Shown: positions 31,901-39,486 of the stretch, one piece after another
Layout of the letters: each line of letters opens with the position of its first letter
Position numbering within the stretch: the first letter of the stretch is position 1
From: Lytechinus pictus
Taxonomy: Eukaryota > Echinodermata > Echinoidea > Temnopleuroida > Toxopneustidae
Reading direction: 5' to 3'
Assembly (NCBI RefSeq): GCF_037042905.1
Contig: NC_087249.1
Span: 16,115,901 to 16,179,900 of the forward strand
Length of the DNA stretch: 64,000 nt
Notes under the pieces: model-generated
Told to the model about the DNA's origin: nothing
What the model saw: the letters and a program-made list of their open reading frames with translations, nothing else
Database searches by the model: none
Position numbers and translations under genes: made by a program

Positions 31901-34843
31901 AGATACTAAGGTTCAATTTAACTTATGAAGATAGGTAGCATTCATTACCAGCATATTGACATATTGACAGCACATTGATATTGAGGGAGCATTTCATCAA
32001 CAATGCGACAAAAACAACCTGAATACATTCTAGAAGACTGAAATGAACAGGATCTACTTTGTATTTGGTAAAAACTCACCAAATGAGGCCAAAAATTAGA
32101 ACATACGTATTACAGTATATACCACAATGTGATCCTGCGATGCAGTAGGTTGTTCCTAAAAAAGAAAAGAGAGAGAGAGGTAGATACATATCAACTCAAC
32201 ATTTAAACCTAATCGACTTCTGTTATTCTTCTTGGTACCAGTTACTACGTCTTACTTGTACGCCAAGGCTTCGAGTGCAAGTGCTGGTCAGACTGCCGTA
32301 CTCTCTTCCGCAATCTATGATCTCAACGGACGGACCCATTGCTTAACAGTCGATACTGTCCTGACTGCTGACAGCGCCCAACAGCTACTGATTCAAGCAC
32401 AAGATACAAGTACAAAGAGGAGAATAGATATTGGTAGCTTATCGGGAGACATCAGTGGCTCTTGGATAGCCGGCAACTGGACGATTCCAGGCGACCTCAC
32501 AAGTTCCTCGTTTCAAGTAAGTCGGACAACGCAAAAAATCATGCAGAAGGAATCAACAATTTAAAACGTAGTGCCAGTTGTGGTAATGGTTTTAAATGAT
32601 TTCGTACAGAATCCAATAAATGGCCACGCAAGTGTCTGTTTGCAGAAGAAAAAAATAAGATTATGGAAGACATTGTGCAATTGCTAAGTAATTAGCAAAA
32701 CTAGCAATCGATTCGAGTAAACAAAAAATGTGTTTGGTAATTTTTAAAAAATAATAACACAGTGTGATTCTTTTTCAGATTAGATTTCAGGATTTCACAA
32801 AGTTCATGCTATGTAACTGTACAAGATCTAGATCCATGATGATACAGTGACATTTAATCTTGGCTTTAGAGACTTTCTTGTGAAATCAGTGTTTACTGCA
32901 ATTACTTTCAATAAACTTATATTTGCATTACCTAAACCAGATGAGTATGTATGCCGTGTTTACTGGATTCTTATGATGACTCTATTCAATGTAGATAAGG
33001 GAACTTTATTGAAAACTACTTAAATCTGTTACCTCTTTATTTGCATTTTACATGTATTTATATATATAATTACATGATATTGCAATGATTTATATTTATA
33101 TAAATATGGAATAATTGATGGGGAAAAGGAGTGTTTGGTATCCGTGGTATTAACATAAGCACACAAACCCATCTGTGTATGATAAATGATTCCATCGAAA
33201 AATATATAAACGTCAAACAATCAAAGCAAATATCTTTGACCATTCAAATATTTGTTTGCTTTTTTAGTTCATCTTTACGGCGGTATATGGTTCCACTACA
33301 CGAGGAGTGATAGCAATCGACAATGTCGTATTTTCAAAGCATCTGGATGCATGCGAGAAAGGTAAGATAATTACATATTTTAAGATTAAAAGAATTTATT
33401 CGAAGACTGTTATTTTGTATTCATAGAATAAAATCTAATATCACCAAACAGTGTTATTTAGAAATTTAAAAAACGAAAACAAAAATTCCAGGAAATATGT
33501 AAATCGTAAAATTTCATTCCTGAAAAGACTACTTTGATGATTAAAAAGGCTGATCGACGACCCCCCCCCCCCCCTCTAATTCTCTCCTGAACAAACCCAT
33601 CTCTACCTAGAAGATCCCTGATGCTGACAACACGATCGCATCGAACATATTGCCGAACAATCTAATTTCAATACATTTTTCATATTTCTTGTGTAAAATA
33701 TTTTTTTTTTCCATTTATTTCTTCGAGGACGTCATATTAAACCATAAAAATGAGGTCTGTAAGGAATTACTCTCTAAATGATAGTGGTTTTAGTCATGCA
33801 ATTCTGAATTTCACACCCAAATTGCAATTCGTTTTGGATTCGTGTATAACATCAAAGGTTTATCGCAAAATACATCAGTAATGATTTTTTATATATATAT
33901 ATGGTATTTAAAGTATTAAGAATAAAGCTTGGCTACACAATGTGTTCAGGGTTAACGGCTGTACATTGTTATCATTGGTGTAGCTTTCAAGCTAATGAAA
34001 AATGAATTAACAATTTTGAATTAATTCAGAGAAGGATGCATTTCAATAGAATAGGAACAATGAAAATAAAATTGCACTCTGTCTCTTTTCAAATGGATAC
34101 AAATATGTTGTAATACGTACTCAGTAATAAATGAAAGCAAAAAACACTTCTTGATCGACAATATTGGACGTTTATAAAGGGATACGACAAATATTATGTG
34201 AAAGATATAAATCCTTATTTCATCAGTTATATAAAAATGGGCCGTATTTTAAGACAGTGCATTTTAGTTTGTCATGTTTGTAGGAAGCAATATTTATGAG
34301 CTAGTTACATTTTAGGTGAATTATTACTATAATTATTATTACTAGTATTATATATTATCATTATTATTATTATTATCGTTATTATTATTATTATTATTAT
34401 TATTATCGTCATTTTCCACGTATTGCAAGGTATGAACTAACGTAATTTTATTGTTCATAACCTCAGATGCACCACTTCCGACAAAAGAACCTATAAGGAC
34501 AAGTGCTCGCCCGTCATCAAAGTCGGCCTCCTCGGCATCTTCAGTACCGACCATGACAACCAAGAGCGTCGCAAGTCGTCAACCAATAAAAGACAACGGT
34601 CCTAATGTCGGCATGATCGTCGGAATCATCATCGCTCTCATCATTGTCGCGGCAGCCGTTGTAGGTGTTGTACTGTATTTCAAATACCGAAGCTCGATGG
34701 GTTTGGGTTCTTTAACTATCGGATATAAGAACGAGAAGATGGATGCGATGCCATTCTCTGGGGTAACCCCGGGTAACGGTGGTGGAGGCAATATGGATCC
34801 ACAGGTCGTAATTGGTGGGGCTAATTTAGGGTCAGATGCTTAG
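5085..34843 (+). CDS. Gene A: six-MAM-domain type I membrane protein, 20 joined coding exons
   Basis: Coding exons: 5085-5145, 6216-6371, 16108-16246, 17075-17198, 17524-17614, 18779-18940, 19927-20201, 22167-22257, 22792-22956, 23299-23570, 23953-24043, 24530-24730, 25928-26202, 26699-26792, 27258-27434, 29933-30207, 31245-31464, 32242-32516, 33268-33361, 34467-34843. The sum is 3615 nt, or 1204 aa plus stop. Layout: signal peptide about 1-20; MAM domains by first and last cysteine 29-187, 195-363, 377-540, 562-729, 745-911 and 920-1077; Ser/Thr-rich stalk 1080-1126; transmembrane helix about 1127-1149; basic FKYR stop-transfer; tail of about 50 aa with GYKNE (Tyr about 1166). Each MAM shows the expected four cysteines, the DHT-x-G end of the a exon and an A-[IL]-D-[DN] motif in the d exon. 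MAM domains act in adhesion and receptor dimerisation in meprins, neuropilins and RPTP-mu (family knowledge). The exact role here is unknown. All junctions are GT-AG and phase-consistent. It is a tandem paralogue of gene B. Confidence 0.87.
6216..6371 (+). CDS. Gene A exon 2: MAM1 a segment
   Basis: Follows a GACAG acceptor. Encodes SCNFELDMCSY and DDFDWTRFQGS, then DTGPDVDHTHGTTQG, the classic first third of a MAM domain. It is phase 1 in and out, 156 nt. About 7 of 156 bases differ from gene B exon 2, far fewer than in any other exon pair. Confidence 0.9.
6674..7110 (-). pseudogene. Non-LTR retrotransposon reverse transcriptase fragment
   Basis: Read on the minus strand, 7097-6819 encodes LSQQSLPEGWKSAHIVPVFK, then a stretch with NYRPIALTS and a GF-x4-SC-x2-QL motif. 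After a frameshift, about 6785-6674 encodes DAVFFDFAKAFDRMPHDVL. Together these are reverse transcriptase palm and fingers motifs of the Jockey/CR1/Rex type. The catalytic YADD box, the rest of the palm and the endonuclease are missing. It lies inside gene A intron 2, opposite to the gene. Confidence 0.85.
7200..9620. mobile_element. 2.4-kb foldback element: nested giant palindrome with AT-rich core
   Basis: The outer arm 7209-7395 (CACTCGCG-rich, then TTTTTGGCGATTTTT) recurs inverted at about 9440-9612. The inner arm 7771-8250 recurs inverted at about 8935-9432, including a GC-rich 200-bp block (7857-8051 against 9149-9343). The core is a tandem array of palindromic ATTATTTATAAATAAT units. 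The left arm carries an extra segment of about 380 bp (7386-7765), probably a later insertion. Both inner arms have a mirror-image 64-codon open frame, which I regard as chance. No transposase is seen. Foldback-type or terminal-inverted-repeat DNA transposon is my inference. Confidence 0.82.
8250..8935. repeat. AT-rich tandem array of about 30-bp palindromic units
   Basis: Repeated ATCATTATTTATAAATAATG blocks separated by AAAAACAA. The unit is clearest at 8640-8940 and more degenerate at 8250-8600. Each unit is itself self-complementary, so the stretch can fold at several scales. Confidence 0.85.
9621..10363. other. Gene A intron 2 segment without recognised feature
   Basis: AT-rich intronic DNA between the foldback element and the SINE. 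The minus-strand open frame at 9879-10073 shows no recognisable domain. Confidence 0.4.
10364..10925 (+). mobile_element. tRNA-derived SINE, 5' part
   Basis: Begins with a tRNA-like head. The A box is GGCGTAGTGGTTTAGGG and the B box GTGGGTTCGAATCACAG, with the head ending at about 10437. The body contains the twice-repeated ATTGACCCTAAATGACCTTT. It is interrupted at a CGCCGCCG site by the element that follows. The last part reappears at about 13269-13335. Confidence 0.8.
10926..12150. mobile_element. Non-autonomous DNA transposon, copy 1 of a tandem pair
   Basis: Starts CACAGTGGGCC and ends GGCCCATTGTG, an imperfect terminal inverted repeat. It is about 1.2 kb with no coding capacity. Blocks such as AAGTGCGCCAAAATTATATTCC and GAAATTGCCCAAAATGACTTTTG are shared with the adjacent copy. 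It is inserted inside the SINE. Confidence 0.72.
12151..13268. mobile_element. Non-autonomous DNA transposon, copy 2 of a tandem pair
   Basis: A direct repeat of 10926-12150 in the same order. Shared blocks include GCCAAAATTATATTCC, TTTGATTGGCTA, GACGGAAATCCACGGAAATCT and CTGAAATTGCCCAAAATGAC. It ends GGCCCACAATG next to CGCCGCCGCC, which matches the sequence left of copy 1, so CGCCGCCG is a likely target-site duplication for the pair. Confidence 0.72.
13269..13335 (+). mobile_element. tRNA-derived SINE, 3' part after interruption
   Basis: Resumes with GCCGTCGG-x-ATAGCGGCGCCTATAG and GCTCTGCTACGCAGGC, ending in ACAAAAAA. This reads as the 3' tail of the SINE whose head is at 10364. The call rests on context and direction. 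Confidence 0.6.
13925..14215 (-). mobile_element. tRNA-derived SINE (minus strand)
   Basis: On the minus strand a tRNA-like head starts near 14213: GCGTCGTGGTCTAGTGGTT (A box), then CGTGGGTTCGATTCCTAG (B box). It continues into TGGCGTGTTTTCCTTCAGCA and ends in an AAGCGCTTTATAAATCCAGC tail with an ATT-rich end (TTATTATTATTATC). It is the same family as the SINE at 38449. Confidence 0.85.
14216..14960. other. Gene A intron 2 segment, possible retroelement 3' remnant
   Basis: A TAAAATTCAATTAGCAGCC stretch followed by AAGGCTGAATTACAAG near 14250-14280 may be the end of a minus-strand non-LTR element. Nothing else is recognised. Confidence 0.3.
14961..15369 (-). mobile_element. tRNA-derived SINE of a second family (minus strand)
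   Basis: On the minus strand the head reads GCAAAGTTGGCTCAGTCGG (A box) and GATCGTGGGTTCGAGTCC (B box), near 15355-15295. The body runs to about 14961. The plus-strand open frame 14919-15344 is antisense to it and not a gene. Confidence 0.78.
15370..16107. other. End of gene A intron 2, with AGT/ATT microsatellite
   Basis: Simple repeats of TAGTAGTAGTAG at about 15857-15882, with AT-rich intron sequence on either side. No further feature. Confidence 0.5.
16108..16246 (+). CDS. Gene A exon 3: MAM1 b segment, first half
   Basis: Follows AAAAG. Encodes GYYMYVEASGRSDGSKARL through CAQFFYSMYGDTMGSLR, with the third MAM1 cysteine. It ends in phase 2 within the GSLR-VYV strand. This intron is absent from the other five MAM domains. 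Confidence 0.9.
16880..16954. repeat. CT / poly-C / CA microsatellite upstream of gene A exon 4
   Basis: CTCTCCCTCT, then a C11 run, then (CT)n and (CA)n. It lies about 120 bp before the exon 4 acceptor. Gene B has a similar tract at the same intron position (41440-41525). Confidence 0.85.
17075..17198 (+). CDS. Gene A exon 4: MAM1 b segment, second half
   Basis: Encodes SVYVKESGSSGLGDQVWSLA then GERGNGWYRGLASI. The VWSLAG-x-RG-x-GW pattern is the conserved MAM stretch before the d exon. Phase 2 in, phase 0 out, 124 nt as in gene B. Confidence 0.88.
17524..17614 (+). CDS. Gene A exon 5: MAM1 d segment
   Basis: Encodes LVFEAVIGSGKYSDIAIDDI then TVEDGPCPVS with the fourth cysteine. A second possible donor inside (CCC|GTAAGT) would break the phase 1 link to exon 6, so I use the later GTAAGT at 17615. 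Confidence 0.85.
17820..18320. mobile_element. SINE-like remnants in gene A intron 5
   Basis: A plus-sense tail GAAAAGCGCTTTATAAAAAT followed by (ATT)n at 18090-18131. Next to it is a minus-sense tRNA-like B box (GGTACGAGGTTCGAATTCC, near 18275-18257). The boundaries are poor. Both pieces match SINE parts found elsewhere in the window. Confidence 0.5.
18779..18940 (+). CDS. Gene A exon 6: MAM2 a segment
   Basis: Encodes VVNCTFESIDEDDDGMCGF and later PSVDHTIKTELG. Phase 1 in and out, 162 nt. The usual TGP before DHT is replaced by PSV in both paralogues. Confidence 0.87.
19927..20201 (+). CDS. Gene A exon 7: MAM2 b segment
   Basis: Encodes GFFMNVEGYYSNKYKFARL, then FCVVFWYHMFKDDIGELNVY and IWSLAGSRGDVWRGAEVEI. 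It is 275 nt, the common b-exon length. The donor AAT|GTACTA is weak but matches the gene B junction AAT|GTAAAT. Confidence 0.87.
20202..22166. other. Gene A intron 7 (1.97 kb), no feature recognised
   Basis: AT-rich with no repeat I can name. Several short open frames on both strands (20376-20561, 20494-20757, 21049-21315) have no domain-like content and no counterpart in gene B. Confidence 0.5.
22167..22257 (+). CDS. Gene A exon 8: MAM2 d segment
   Basis: Encodes IIFEGNRGGSYSGDIALDDI then LITSYGCPGH. Phase 0 in, phase 1 out, 91 nt. Confidence 0.88.
22792..22956 (+). CDS. Gene A exon 9: MAM3 a segment
   Basis: Encodes NESSVSCGFEEIELCYYVQD, then IEWEWQNQATEEDNTGPATD. The donor G|GTTGGT is weak compared with the GTGAGT of gene B exon 9. 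At 165 nt with phase 1 at both ends, skipping would be in frame and would remove the start of MAM3. Confidence 0.85.
23299..23570 (+). CDS. Gene A exon 10: MAM3 b segment
   Basis: Encodes GFYLFVSSGLLVDSDDVARI, then SCVEFWYHMWGRAVETLNVY and GDQGNYWHRRTFTVP. It is 272 nt, one codon shorter than gene B exon 10. Confidence 0.88.
23953..24043 (+). CDS. Gene A exon 11: MAM3 d segment
   Basis: Encodes VVFEGIPGEEVRDDIAIDDV then MLYQDKDCPE. The donor is T|GTGAGC, phase 1. Confidence 0.88.
24530..24730 (+). CDS. Gene A exon 12: linker and MAM4 a segment
   Basis: Starts with a Pro/Thr linker (VTEAPTPTTMPPPRD), then IDCDFEEDLCDYTQEIDADY and NTGPKLDHTLG. 201 nt, phase 1 to phase 1. Confidence 0.87.
25480..25741. 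mobile_element. About 260-bp palindromic MITE in gene A intron 12
   Basis: Left ACGCAAGAGCTAATCTGGTC and right GACCAGACTAGCTCTTACGT are inverted. The inner parts (GGAGTGAAC... against ...GTTCACCCC, and AGAGTGCATTAT against ATAATGCACTCT) also pair. No coding potential. Confidence 0.85.
25928..26202 (+). CDS. Gene A exon 13: MAM4 b segment
   Basis: Encodes GYVAGFDPYDLKGVKLGDQA, then RCLVFYAYLYGYGVDYFTLQ and IYGAQGEKWLELQMDVP. The acceptor is a canonical TAAAG. 275 nt, phase 1 to phase 0. Confidence 0.87.
26699..26792 (+). CDS. Gene A exon 14: MAM4 d segment
   Basis: Encodes IVFVATVGTSKYASEIAMDD then VTLKNGKCQSQ. Phase 0 to phase 1, 94 nt. Confidence 0.87.
27258..27434 (+). CDS. Gene A exon 15: linker and MAM5 a segment
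   Basis: Encodes STEAPTDWAANCDFESPTDP, then FDWIVHSGSTSTGNTGPSND and HTTGTAAG. 177 nt, equal in length to gene B exon 15. Confidence 0.88.
27462..27634. mobile_element. Degenerate MITE related to the element at 27870
   Basis: Contains the inverted motifs GGTTACTTTGCC / GGAAAGTTGCCATAATAGTTAC, the TTGATTTTGATTGGCT spacer and terminal GGACCCC / GGGCCC. It lies directly after exon 15. Confidence 0.6.
27663..29424. mobile_element. 1.76-kb TIR element with TA duplication, hosting a nested MITE
   Basis: Left CACACTAAGAAA and right TTTCTTAGTGTG are inverted and flanked by TA (27661-27662 and 29425-29426). Subterminal parts on both sides carry GTTGCACCT / AGGTGCAA-type repeats. It has no transposase. 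It lies in gene A intron 15 and contains the palindrome at 27870-28026. Confidence 0.75.
27870..28026. mobile_element. About 157-bp palindromic MITE nested in the larger element
   Basis: GGGCCCCGTTTCATAAAGAG at the left pairs with CTCTTTATGAAATGGACCCC at the right. The inner TTTGCCATTTTGGCAACTACC pairs with GGTAGTTGCCATAATGGCAAA around a TGATTTTGATTGG-type spacer. Confidence 0.85.
29933..30207 (+). CDS. Gene A exon 16: MAM5 b segment
   Basis: Encodes GHYVYVESSIPHRPTYRTTL, then LCARFYYYAHGKDVGSLSVD and SISGEQGDRWLPANVDIP. 275 nt, phase 1 to phase 0. Confidence 0.89.
30398..30557. mobile_element. About 160-bp palindromic MITE in gene A intron 16
   Basis: GGGGGAGCGTTTCATCAAT at the left pairs with TTTCATGAAACGCCCCCC at the right. 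Inner ATCCGACAAGTTGTC and GACTTGTCGGATAA also pair around TTGATTGGCTGAG. It has the same architecture as the element at 27870. Confidence 0.82.
30670..30932. mobile_element. About 260-bp palindromic element, gene A intron 16
   Basis: Left GAGAAACTCTCTACAAC...CCTTTGAAAATGCAATT...AAGTTGGTGGACTGGGACAG pairs with right CTGTCCCAGTCCATCAACTT...CAATTGCATTTT...AAAAGAATTGG...GAGAGTTTC. A partial relative closes the window at about 63925-64000. Confidence 0.75.
31245..31464 (+). CDS. Gene A exon 17: MAM5 d segment fused to MAM6 a segment
   Basis: Encodes LEFSTKKISSGFEGDIAIDD then CDGYPSESTCNFEQGLIGCD and QYRWQWYDLLAIEEPPLN. One 220-nt exon ends MAM5 and starts MAM6 with only eight residues between their cysteines. 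The MAM6 a segment lacks the usual DHT-x-G ending. Confidence 0.88.
31465..32241. other. Gene A intron 17, nothing recognised
   Basis: No repeat or gene signal is recognised. The open frame 31465-31716 starts at the donor and is intronic. Confidence 0.5.
32242..32516 (+). CDS. Gene A exon 18: MAM6 b segment
   Basis: Encodes ITTSYLYAKASSASAGQTAV, then DLNGRTHCLTVDTVLTADSA and SGDISGSWIAGNWTIPGD. 275 nt, phase 1 to phase 0. Confidence 0.88.
33268..33361 (+). CDS. Gene A exon 19: MAM6 d segment
   Basis: Encodes FIFTAVYGSTTRGVIAIDNV then VFSKHLDACEK. The usual IDD is IDN in both paralogues. Confidence 0.87.
33362..34466. other. Gene A intron 19, AT-rich with poly-C and ATT microsatellites
   Basis: A C14 tract near 33560, a TATATA run near 33890 and an ATT/TTA repeat at about 34340-34405. 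No gene. Confidence 0.6.
34467..34843 (+). CDS. Gene A exon 20: stalk, transmembrane helix, cytoplasmic tail
   Basis: Encodes a stalk rich in Ser, Thr and Pro (SARPSSKSASSASSVPTMTT), a helix VGMIVGIIIALIIVAAAVVG with FKYR after it, then SLTIGYKNEKMD, SGVTP and DPQVVIGG. It ends with TAG at 34841-34843. The tail motifs are shared with gene B. Confidence 0.9.
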
Positions 34844-35316
34844 TAACCCATGATATATTTTTTTAGGCAAAATAAGTTTACCATAACTTGATATCGAAAT
34901 GTTTGAAAATACGATTTCTTAAAAAATCTCCTTCCATTTTGTAAACATAAAAAAAAAACATAATGACTAGTAATCATGATTACAGTTTATTGGCATGATT
35001 ATTAAATTCAAGTCCCGTCCCTCCACCTTCGTTACATCCGATGATCAAACTAAATATATACTCATGTCAAATACAAATAAGTTCATCTTATCATGATTAC
35101 TATCTTCAACGCAAATTTGATCATAATTAAGCTTAGAAACGTACGAATTTCATGAAAAGAAGCCCAAAATTCTACAAACCACGTGGGTCAAAAGAAAGAG
35201 TGAGGGTACGGTAGGGGTAATGTTGGTGTGTGTGTTAGGGTGTGTTTGCTGTCTGTGAGTGCGTCTGATCTCACATGCTTGCATGTAGGAGTGGGTTTGG
35301 GTGTGGGTCTATTATA

Positions 35317-35757
35317 AATAAAGTTAATAGTCTATCAATAATTTTGTCCCTCATTTACTCAGCTATTATAAAGTTGTATATAAGAAAAAAAGAAATGACA
35401 GATCGTATATACTTGTTTCCGTTCACCGTGCATAAAGTTTATTATCATTTTGTATTCATCATGTTCATGATATTAGGAATTCATTTGTACGGGTGTAATC
35501 TTGTTTAGTGTGTAGAAATAGTGTTGGCATTGACAAAATGTTACTTATCATCATTCCCTTTCACAACAATCAAATCATTTTGAAAATTAAAGACCGTAAA
35601 TATCTAACGATAATGAAAGCATGGAACAATGAATATGCCGTTATATATATTTGTGTTCAGAAGAAGCATGACATTGAAATGTGATTGATTTATATTCGTA
35701 CTTCATGTGATTGCAATACGTATTTGAAATAAATGAAATATTATGGAAATCAATAAA
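35317..35757 (+). other. Candidate gene A polyadenylation signals
   Basis: AATAAA hexamers lie at 35317-35322, 35728-35733 and 35752-35757, about 470-915 bp after the gene A stop. Which one is used cannot be told from sequence alone in DNA this AT-rich. Confidence 0.35.
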
Positions 35758-35840
35758 ATTAAACTCATGTTTTTGTTCCTTGCATTTATTATATTTGTGG
35801 TATTAATATTGTGACAATTAATATGATGATTTTCTCATTA

Positions 35841-36200
35841 CAAGTCCACCCCAATAAAAAGTTGATTTGAATAAAAAGAGAACAATCCAACAAGTATAAT
35901 ACTGAAAATTTCATCAAGATTGGATGTAAAATAAGAAAGTTATGACATCTTAAAGTTTTGCTTAATCTCATGTAAAATATGAAATAATTCAAACAATAAA
36001 AAACTAAAGAAATAGTGAGTGAACGACATCATCTGCTGTCTCATTTGCATGTCACTGATTTGTGTATATCACTGTTTTGTGAAAAATAAGTGAAACTTTA
36101 AAATGTTACAACTTTCTTACTTACATCGGATCTTAATGAGCGTTATGCTAGTTTATTTTTTCTCTATTTATTCAAATCTACATTCTAGTGTGGACTTGAC
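35841..36200. mobile_element. About 360-bp palindromic MITE downstream of gene A
   Basis: Left CAAGTCCACCCCAATAAA and right GTGTGGACTTGAC are inverted. AAGAAAGTTATGACATCTTA and its counterpart TGTTACAACTTTCTTACTTA also pair. No coding potential. Confidence 0.78.
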
Positions 36201-36671
36201 CTTTAATTTAGTATATAAACGGACCGACCAGAGCCATGTTTGATTTAAGATAAGGAGTCAATGTGTTGCATTGTGGGTAGATATTCAGGGACAGTTGTGT
36301 ATGATTCGAACTCATTATAATATTTAATTGCCTTCTACATTTCGCTACATCATAAGACAAATGGCATCAAATGATAAACTTCAAACATAGGAGGTAACAA
36401 TGGACACTTGAGCTTTGGCTTCATACACCCTCCAGTGCCTTGGTCTTGTATAGTAACATATTTGTGATTAGAAACATTTGGTCAACTTTCTACTTGAATG
36501 GTTTTTATTTACGCGCGCAAGAAAACCATTTTTAAATCGATTGATTATTCTGAAGAACACGAATGATAAATCGTGGTCCGTTATAGGGACTGGTTTTCTA
36601 GCAAAGATGCTAATTTGATGACGAACATTTTGGATGATCAAATTCCATCGCTCATAATCAATAACAAGGCA

Positions 36672-37804
36672 GGTTTGTTGCACCACAAATTGTCGCCCCT
36701 GCACAAATTGTCGCCTCGCGACAGTTTGTGCTGCACGTGTCTCAATTTTTTAAGCATATTCTGCCAATTTGTGTCGGCAAAAAGAAACCTAGAACCACAA
36801 ATTGTCGCCCATTACACAAATAATCTTTACATGCACCAGTCTGGTGTGTAGTGTATGTGCGTCCTGGTGTGTGTCGTTGTTTGTGGTAAGGTTGTGTGCG
36901 TTGTGTTAGAGGTGAGTGTTGTGTTGGTATGTGTGTGTATTTATGTGTATATTATTATTGGTATTATTTTTTGGGGGGTTATATCCACTTGGTCTAGCAG
37001 TAGCAGTTGGACAAACTCTCTGATCGTCTTATACCATACGAGCTCAACCCATTTGTTCTAGTAACAGTTTGGTCTAAGTATAGGACTTGGTCGAATATAA
37101 TTGGTCGGTATAATTTCCGAATCGTCGAATAGCCAAATGGTCTAATCGCCATTTCGTCTAAATCCCAAATAAATATTTCCAGTCTATTAAAGGAACTGAC
37201 CAAGTGGTGTTAGACCAATTAGATATTAGACCAAATAGAAATTAGACCAAATGGAAATTAGACGGAATGTTAAATAGACAAAATGACAATTAGACCAAAA
37301 GGTAAACTGGTTGTAGACGTAATGGAATTAGACCATGTATAGGATGAGGCTGAACGGCCATTACTCAAATCGGGTTTAGACCAACTGGCTATTTACCTTT
37401 GGGAGGCTAATATAGAGAACAGCAGCAGAGCCCGTGGAAAATTCGGTTTTTATCCACATGGTCTAACAAAAGTTGGACTAATTCTCCGTTTTTGTCATAA
37501 CACATGGGTTTAACCGATTTGGTCTACTAATAATTTGGTCTAATTTGCAATTGGTCTAATATACTTGGTCTAATTCTCATTTGGTCTTATGACCAATTCG
37601 TCTAATAGCCAAATCGTCTAATTGCATTTGCAACTCTACATTACCTAATTTGTTCGTTAAGTGAAATGGGGTGACAACTTGTGGTGTCCCCTCCTCCAAA
37701 AATTATCGCCTAAATGAGGCGACAATTTGTGCAGGGGTGGCAATTCGTGGTGTCAATATTTGCACAAATTGTCGCTGGGCGACCATTTGTGGTGCAACAA
37801 GGTT
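36672..37804. mobile_element. 1.1-kb foldback element filled with GGTCTAAT-type repeats
   Basis: Ends TTGTTGCACCACAAATTGTC and GACCATTTGTGGTGCAACAA are inverted. Next to them are further CACAAATTGTCGC blocks in both orientations. The interior (36980-37620) contains dozens of short TTGGTCTAAT and ATTAGACCAA units, first in one orientation mix and then the other. No protein-coding potential. Confidence 0.78.
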
Positions 37805-38217
37805 TTGTGCTGCTCTATGCCCCTTATCTTGGAAGGTGCACTTTTTCTAATATAACATATGCATTATTATTCAATGCTCGAATATATATAGTTGATACAC
37901 CCAGTGGGAGCATCAATGGGGTGGGGACACGGGGGTATTTGCAGCCGCCCCCCCCCCCCCCTCAGAATTTTTTTTTTTTTGGAAACTGAAAAGAAATGTA
38001 GGCCTATAGTAAATGCAGTCATAACATTCTCAACAAGCAGTACAGTGCTCCAAAACAGCATTTTCACTCTTCAATTTATGACAAATTTCCCATCCAGTCA
38101 CATAGCTCCCAACAATACTAGTCACTAACATCAATATTTCAAGTCATTATATACAATTAAAAATTTTGCTCGCTCTTCTCAATTGCAGTGGCTGCGGATT
38201 GAGATAAATATATATGT

Positions 38218-38254
<37 letters not shown>

Positions 38255-38448
38255 CCGGTGCTCAAATCAATATGCAGACATCATACTTCTCATGATTTGA
38301 GTTTTCAGTATTTGTTTTAGCGAGATGTTCATAATTACAAGAAAGGCTGAATATCATTTTTTTTAGCTCGCGCTACGCACTCGCCTCAATTGTTTAATTA
38401 GATGCACATCTTGTTCATTGTTACAAAAAGTGCTTAGAACGTCCAGTG
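37805..38448. other. Intergenic low-complexity DNA
   Basis: C13 and T12 tracts near 37950-37980 and a TATATA microsatellite at 38208-38252. No gene seen. Confidence 0.6.
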
Positions 38449-38745
38449 ATGGGTGCGTCGTGGTCTAGTGGTTCTGACTCTCACCTTTTAAACAGAGGGT
38501 CGTGGGTTCGAATCCTCGCCGTGGCGTGTTTTCCTTCAGCAAGAATTTTATCCACACTGTGCTACACTCAACCAGAGTGAGGTAAATGGGTACCGGCAGG
38601 AAATAAATCCTCAAAAAGCTGTGTGCACCTGAATCGGTAGCCAAGCTTAGCCGGGTTATAATAATAGTAGGGCCCGCTGGGAGAACAGTTTTCGGAACTG
38701 AAACGGATACCCTCGGTAAATATACCGTTATTATTATTATCATTA
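38449..38745 (+). mobile_element. tRNA-derived SINE (plus strand)
   Basis: Head: GCGTCGTGGTCTAGTGGTT (A box) and GTCGTGGGTTCGAATCCTC (B box), followed by GCGTGTTTTCCTTCAGCAAG. It ends in a TTATTATTATTATCATTA tail. It is the most complete copy of this family in the window. Confidence 0.88.
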
Positions 38746-39446
38746 AATTTAAAATCTCAGGATATCAAACATTTTCAGTTCCTGCATTTTTTATTTGGTG
38801 AGATATCATCTTCACGAGTCACTACAACAATCCTTGAGAGGTCCCTTATTAATTCGGTGAGGCCTATATTAGAAAATGTAGCTCGCGTTTCGCGCCCGAA
38901 TTTGTGCAGCAGGCAAAAATATCGTGTCCGCTTTTACTCCTGCCCCACCCCCCCCCCAAAAAAAAAAATGCTGAGTGGGAATGGTAAAATGGAGGGGTTA
39001 TTGTGGGCCTTTTATTTTAACTTTATTTGTGTGTTTTATTCAAGCCCGTGAGGGCTTATCCGCCCAAAACTATCGGCAGTTGAGGTAGATTGAGATAGTT
39101 TGCCTATTCGAAATCTTTCAAGCCCCAATCTCCCACCCGGGCCCCTATTAAGTTTAACTACTTTTCTTTTCATAGCGGGCCTTCAGGCCTGTACGAATGA
39201 CCAAAGGTAAAGCTATTCATACAAACCAAAAATATTATTTACACTGAAGCAATAAATCATCCATTCGAGCTGACTGTCTTTGAGAGCTCGAACAGAAACC
39301 ATTGACTGCCAGGTTATACGTATTAAGAGAACCCCAATTACAATTCTTTGACTAGGTCCCACAAAGAAGAAATGATGATAAACGGGAAATCATATCATTC
39401 TGAATAACTCGAAGATAATTATTTTGGGGACCTTCGAATGTGTACA
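38746..39446. other. Upstream region of gene B, no promoter motif identified
   Basis: Contains a C9A9 tract near 38950. No TATA-like motif stands at a suitable distance from the gene B start codon. Confidence 0.4.
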
Positions 39447-39486
39447 ATGTTTTCTATGAGGATAATAGTCTTTGCTGCAGTACTAG
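39447..39486 (+). CDS. Gene B exon 1: signal peptide
   Basis: Encodes MFSMRIIVFAAVLG. The ATG has A at -3, with a second in-frame ATG three codons later. Donor G|GTATGT, phase 1. Shorter than gene A exon 1 by seven codons. Confidence 0.75.
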
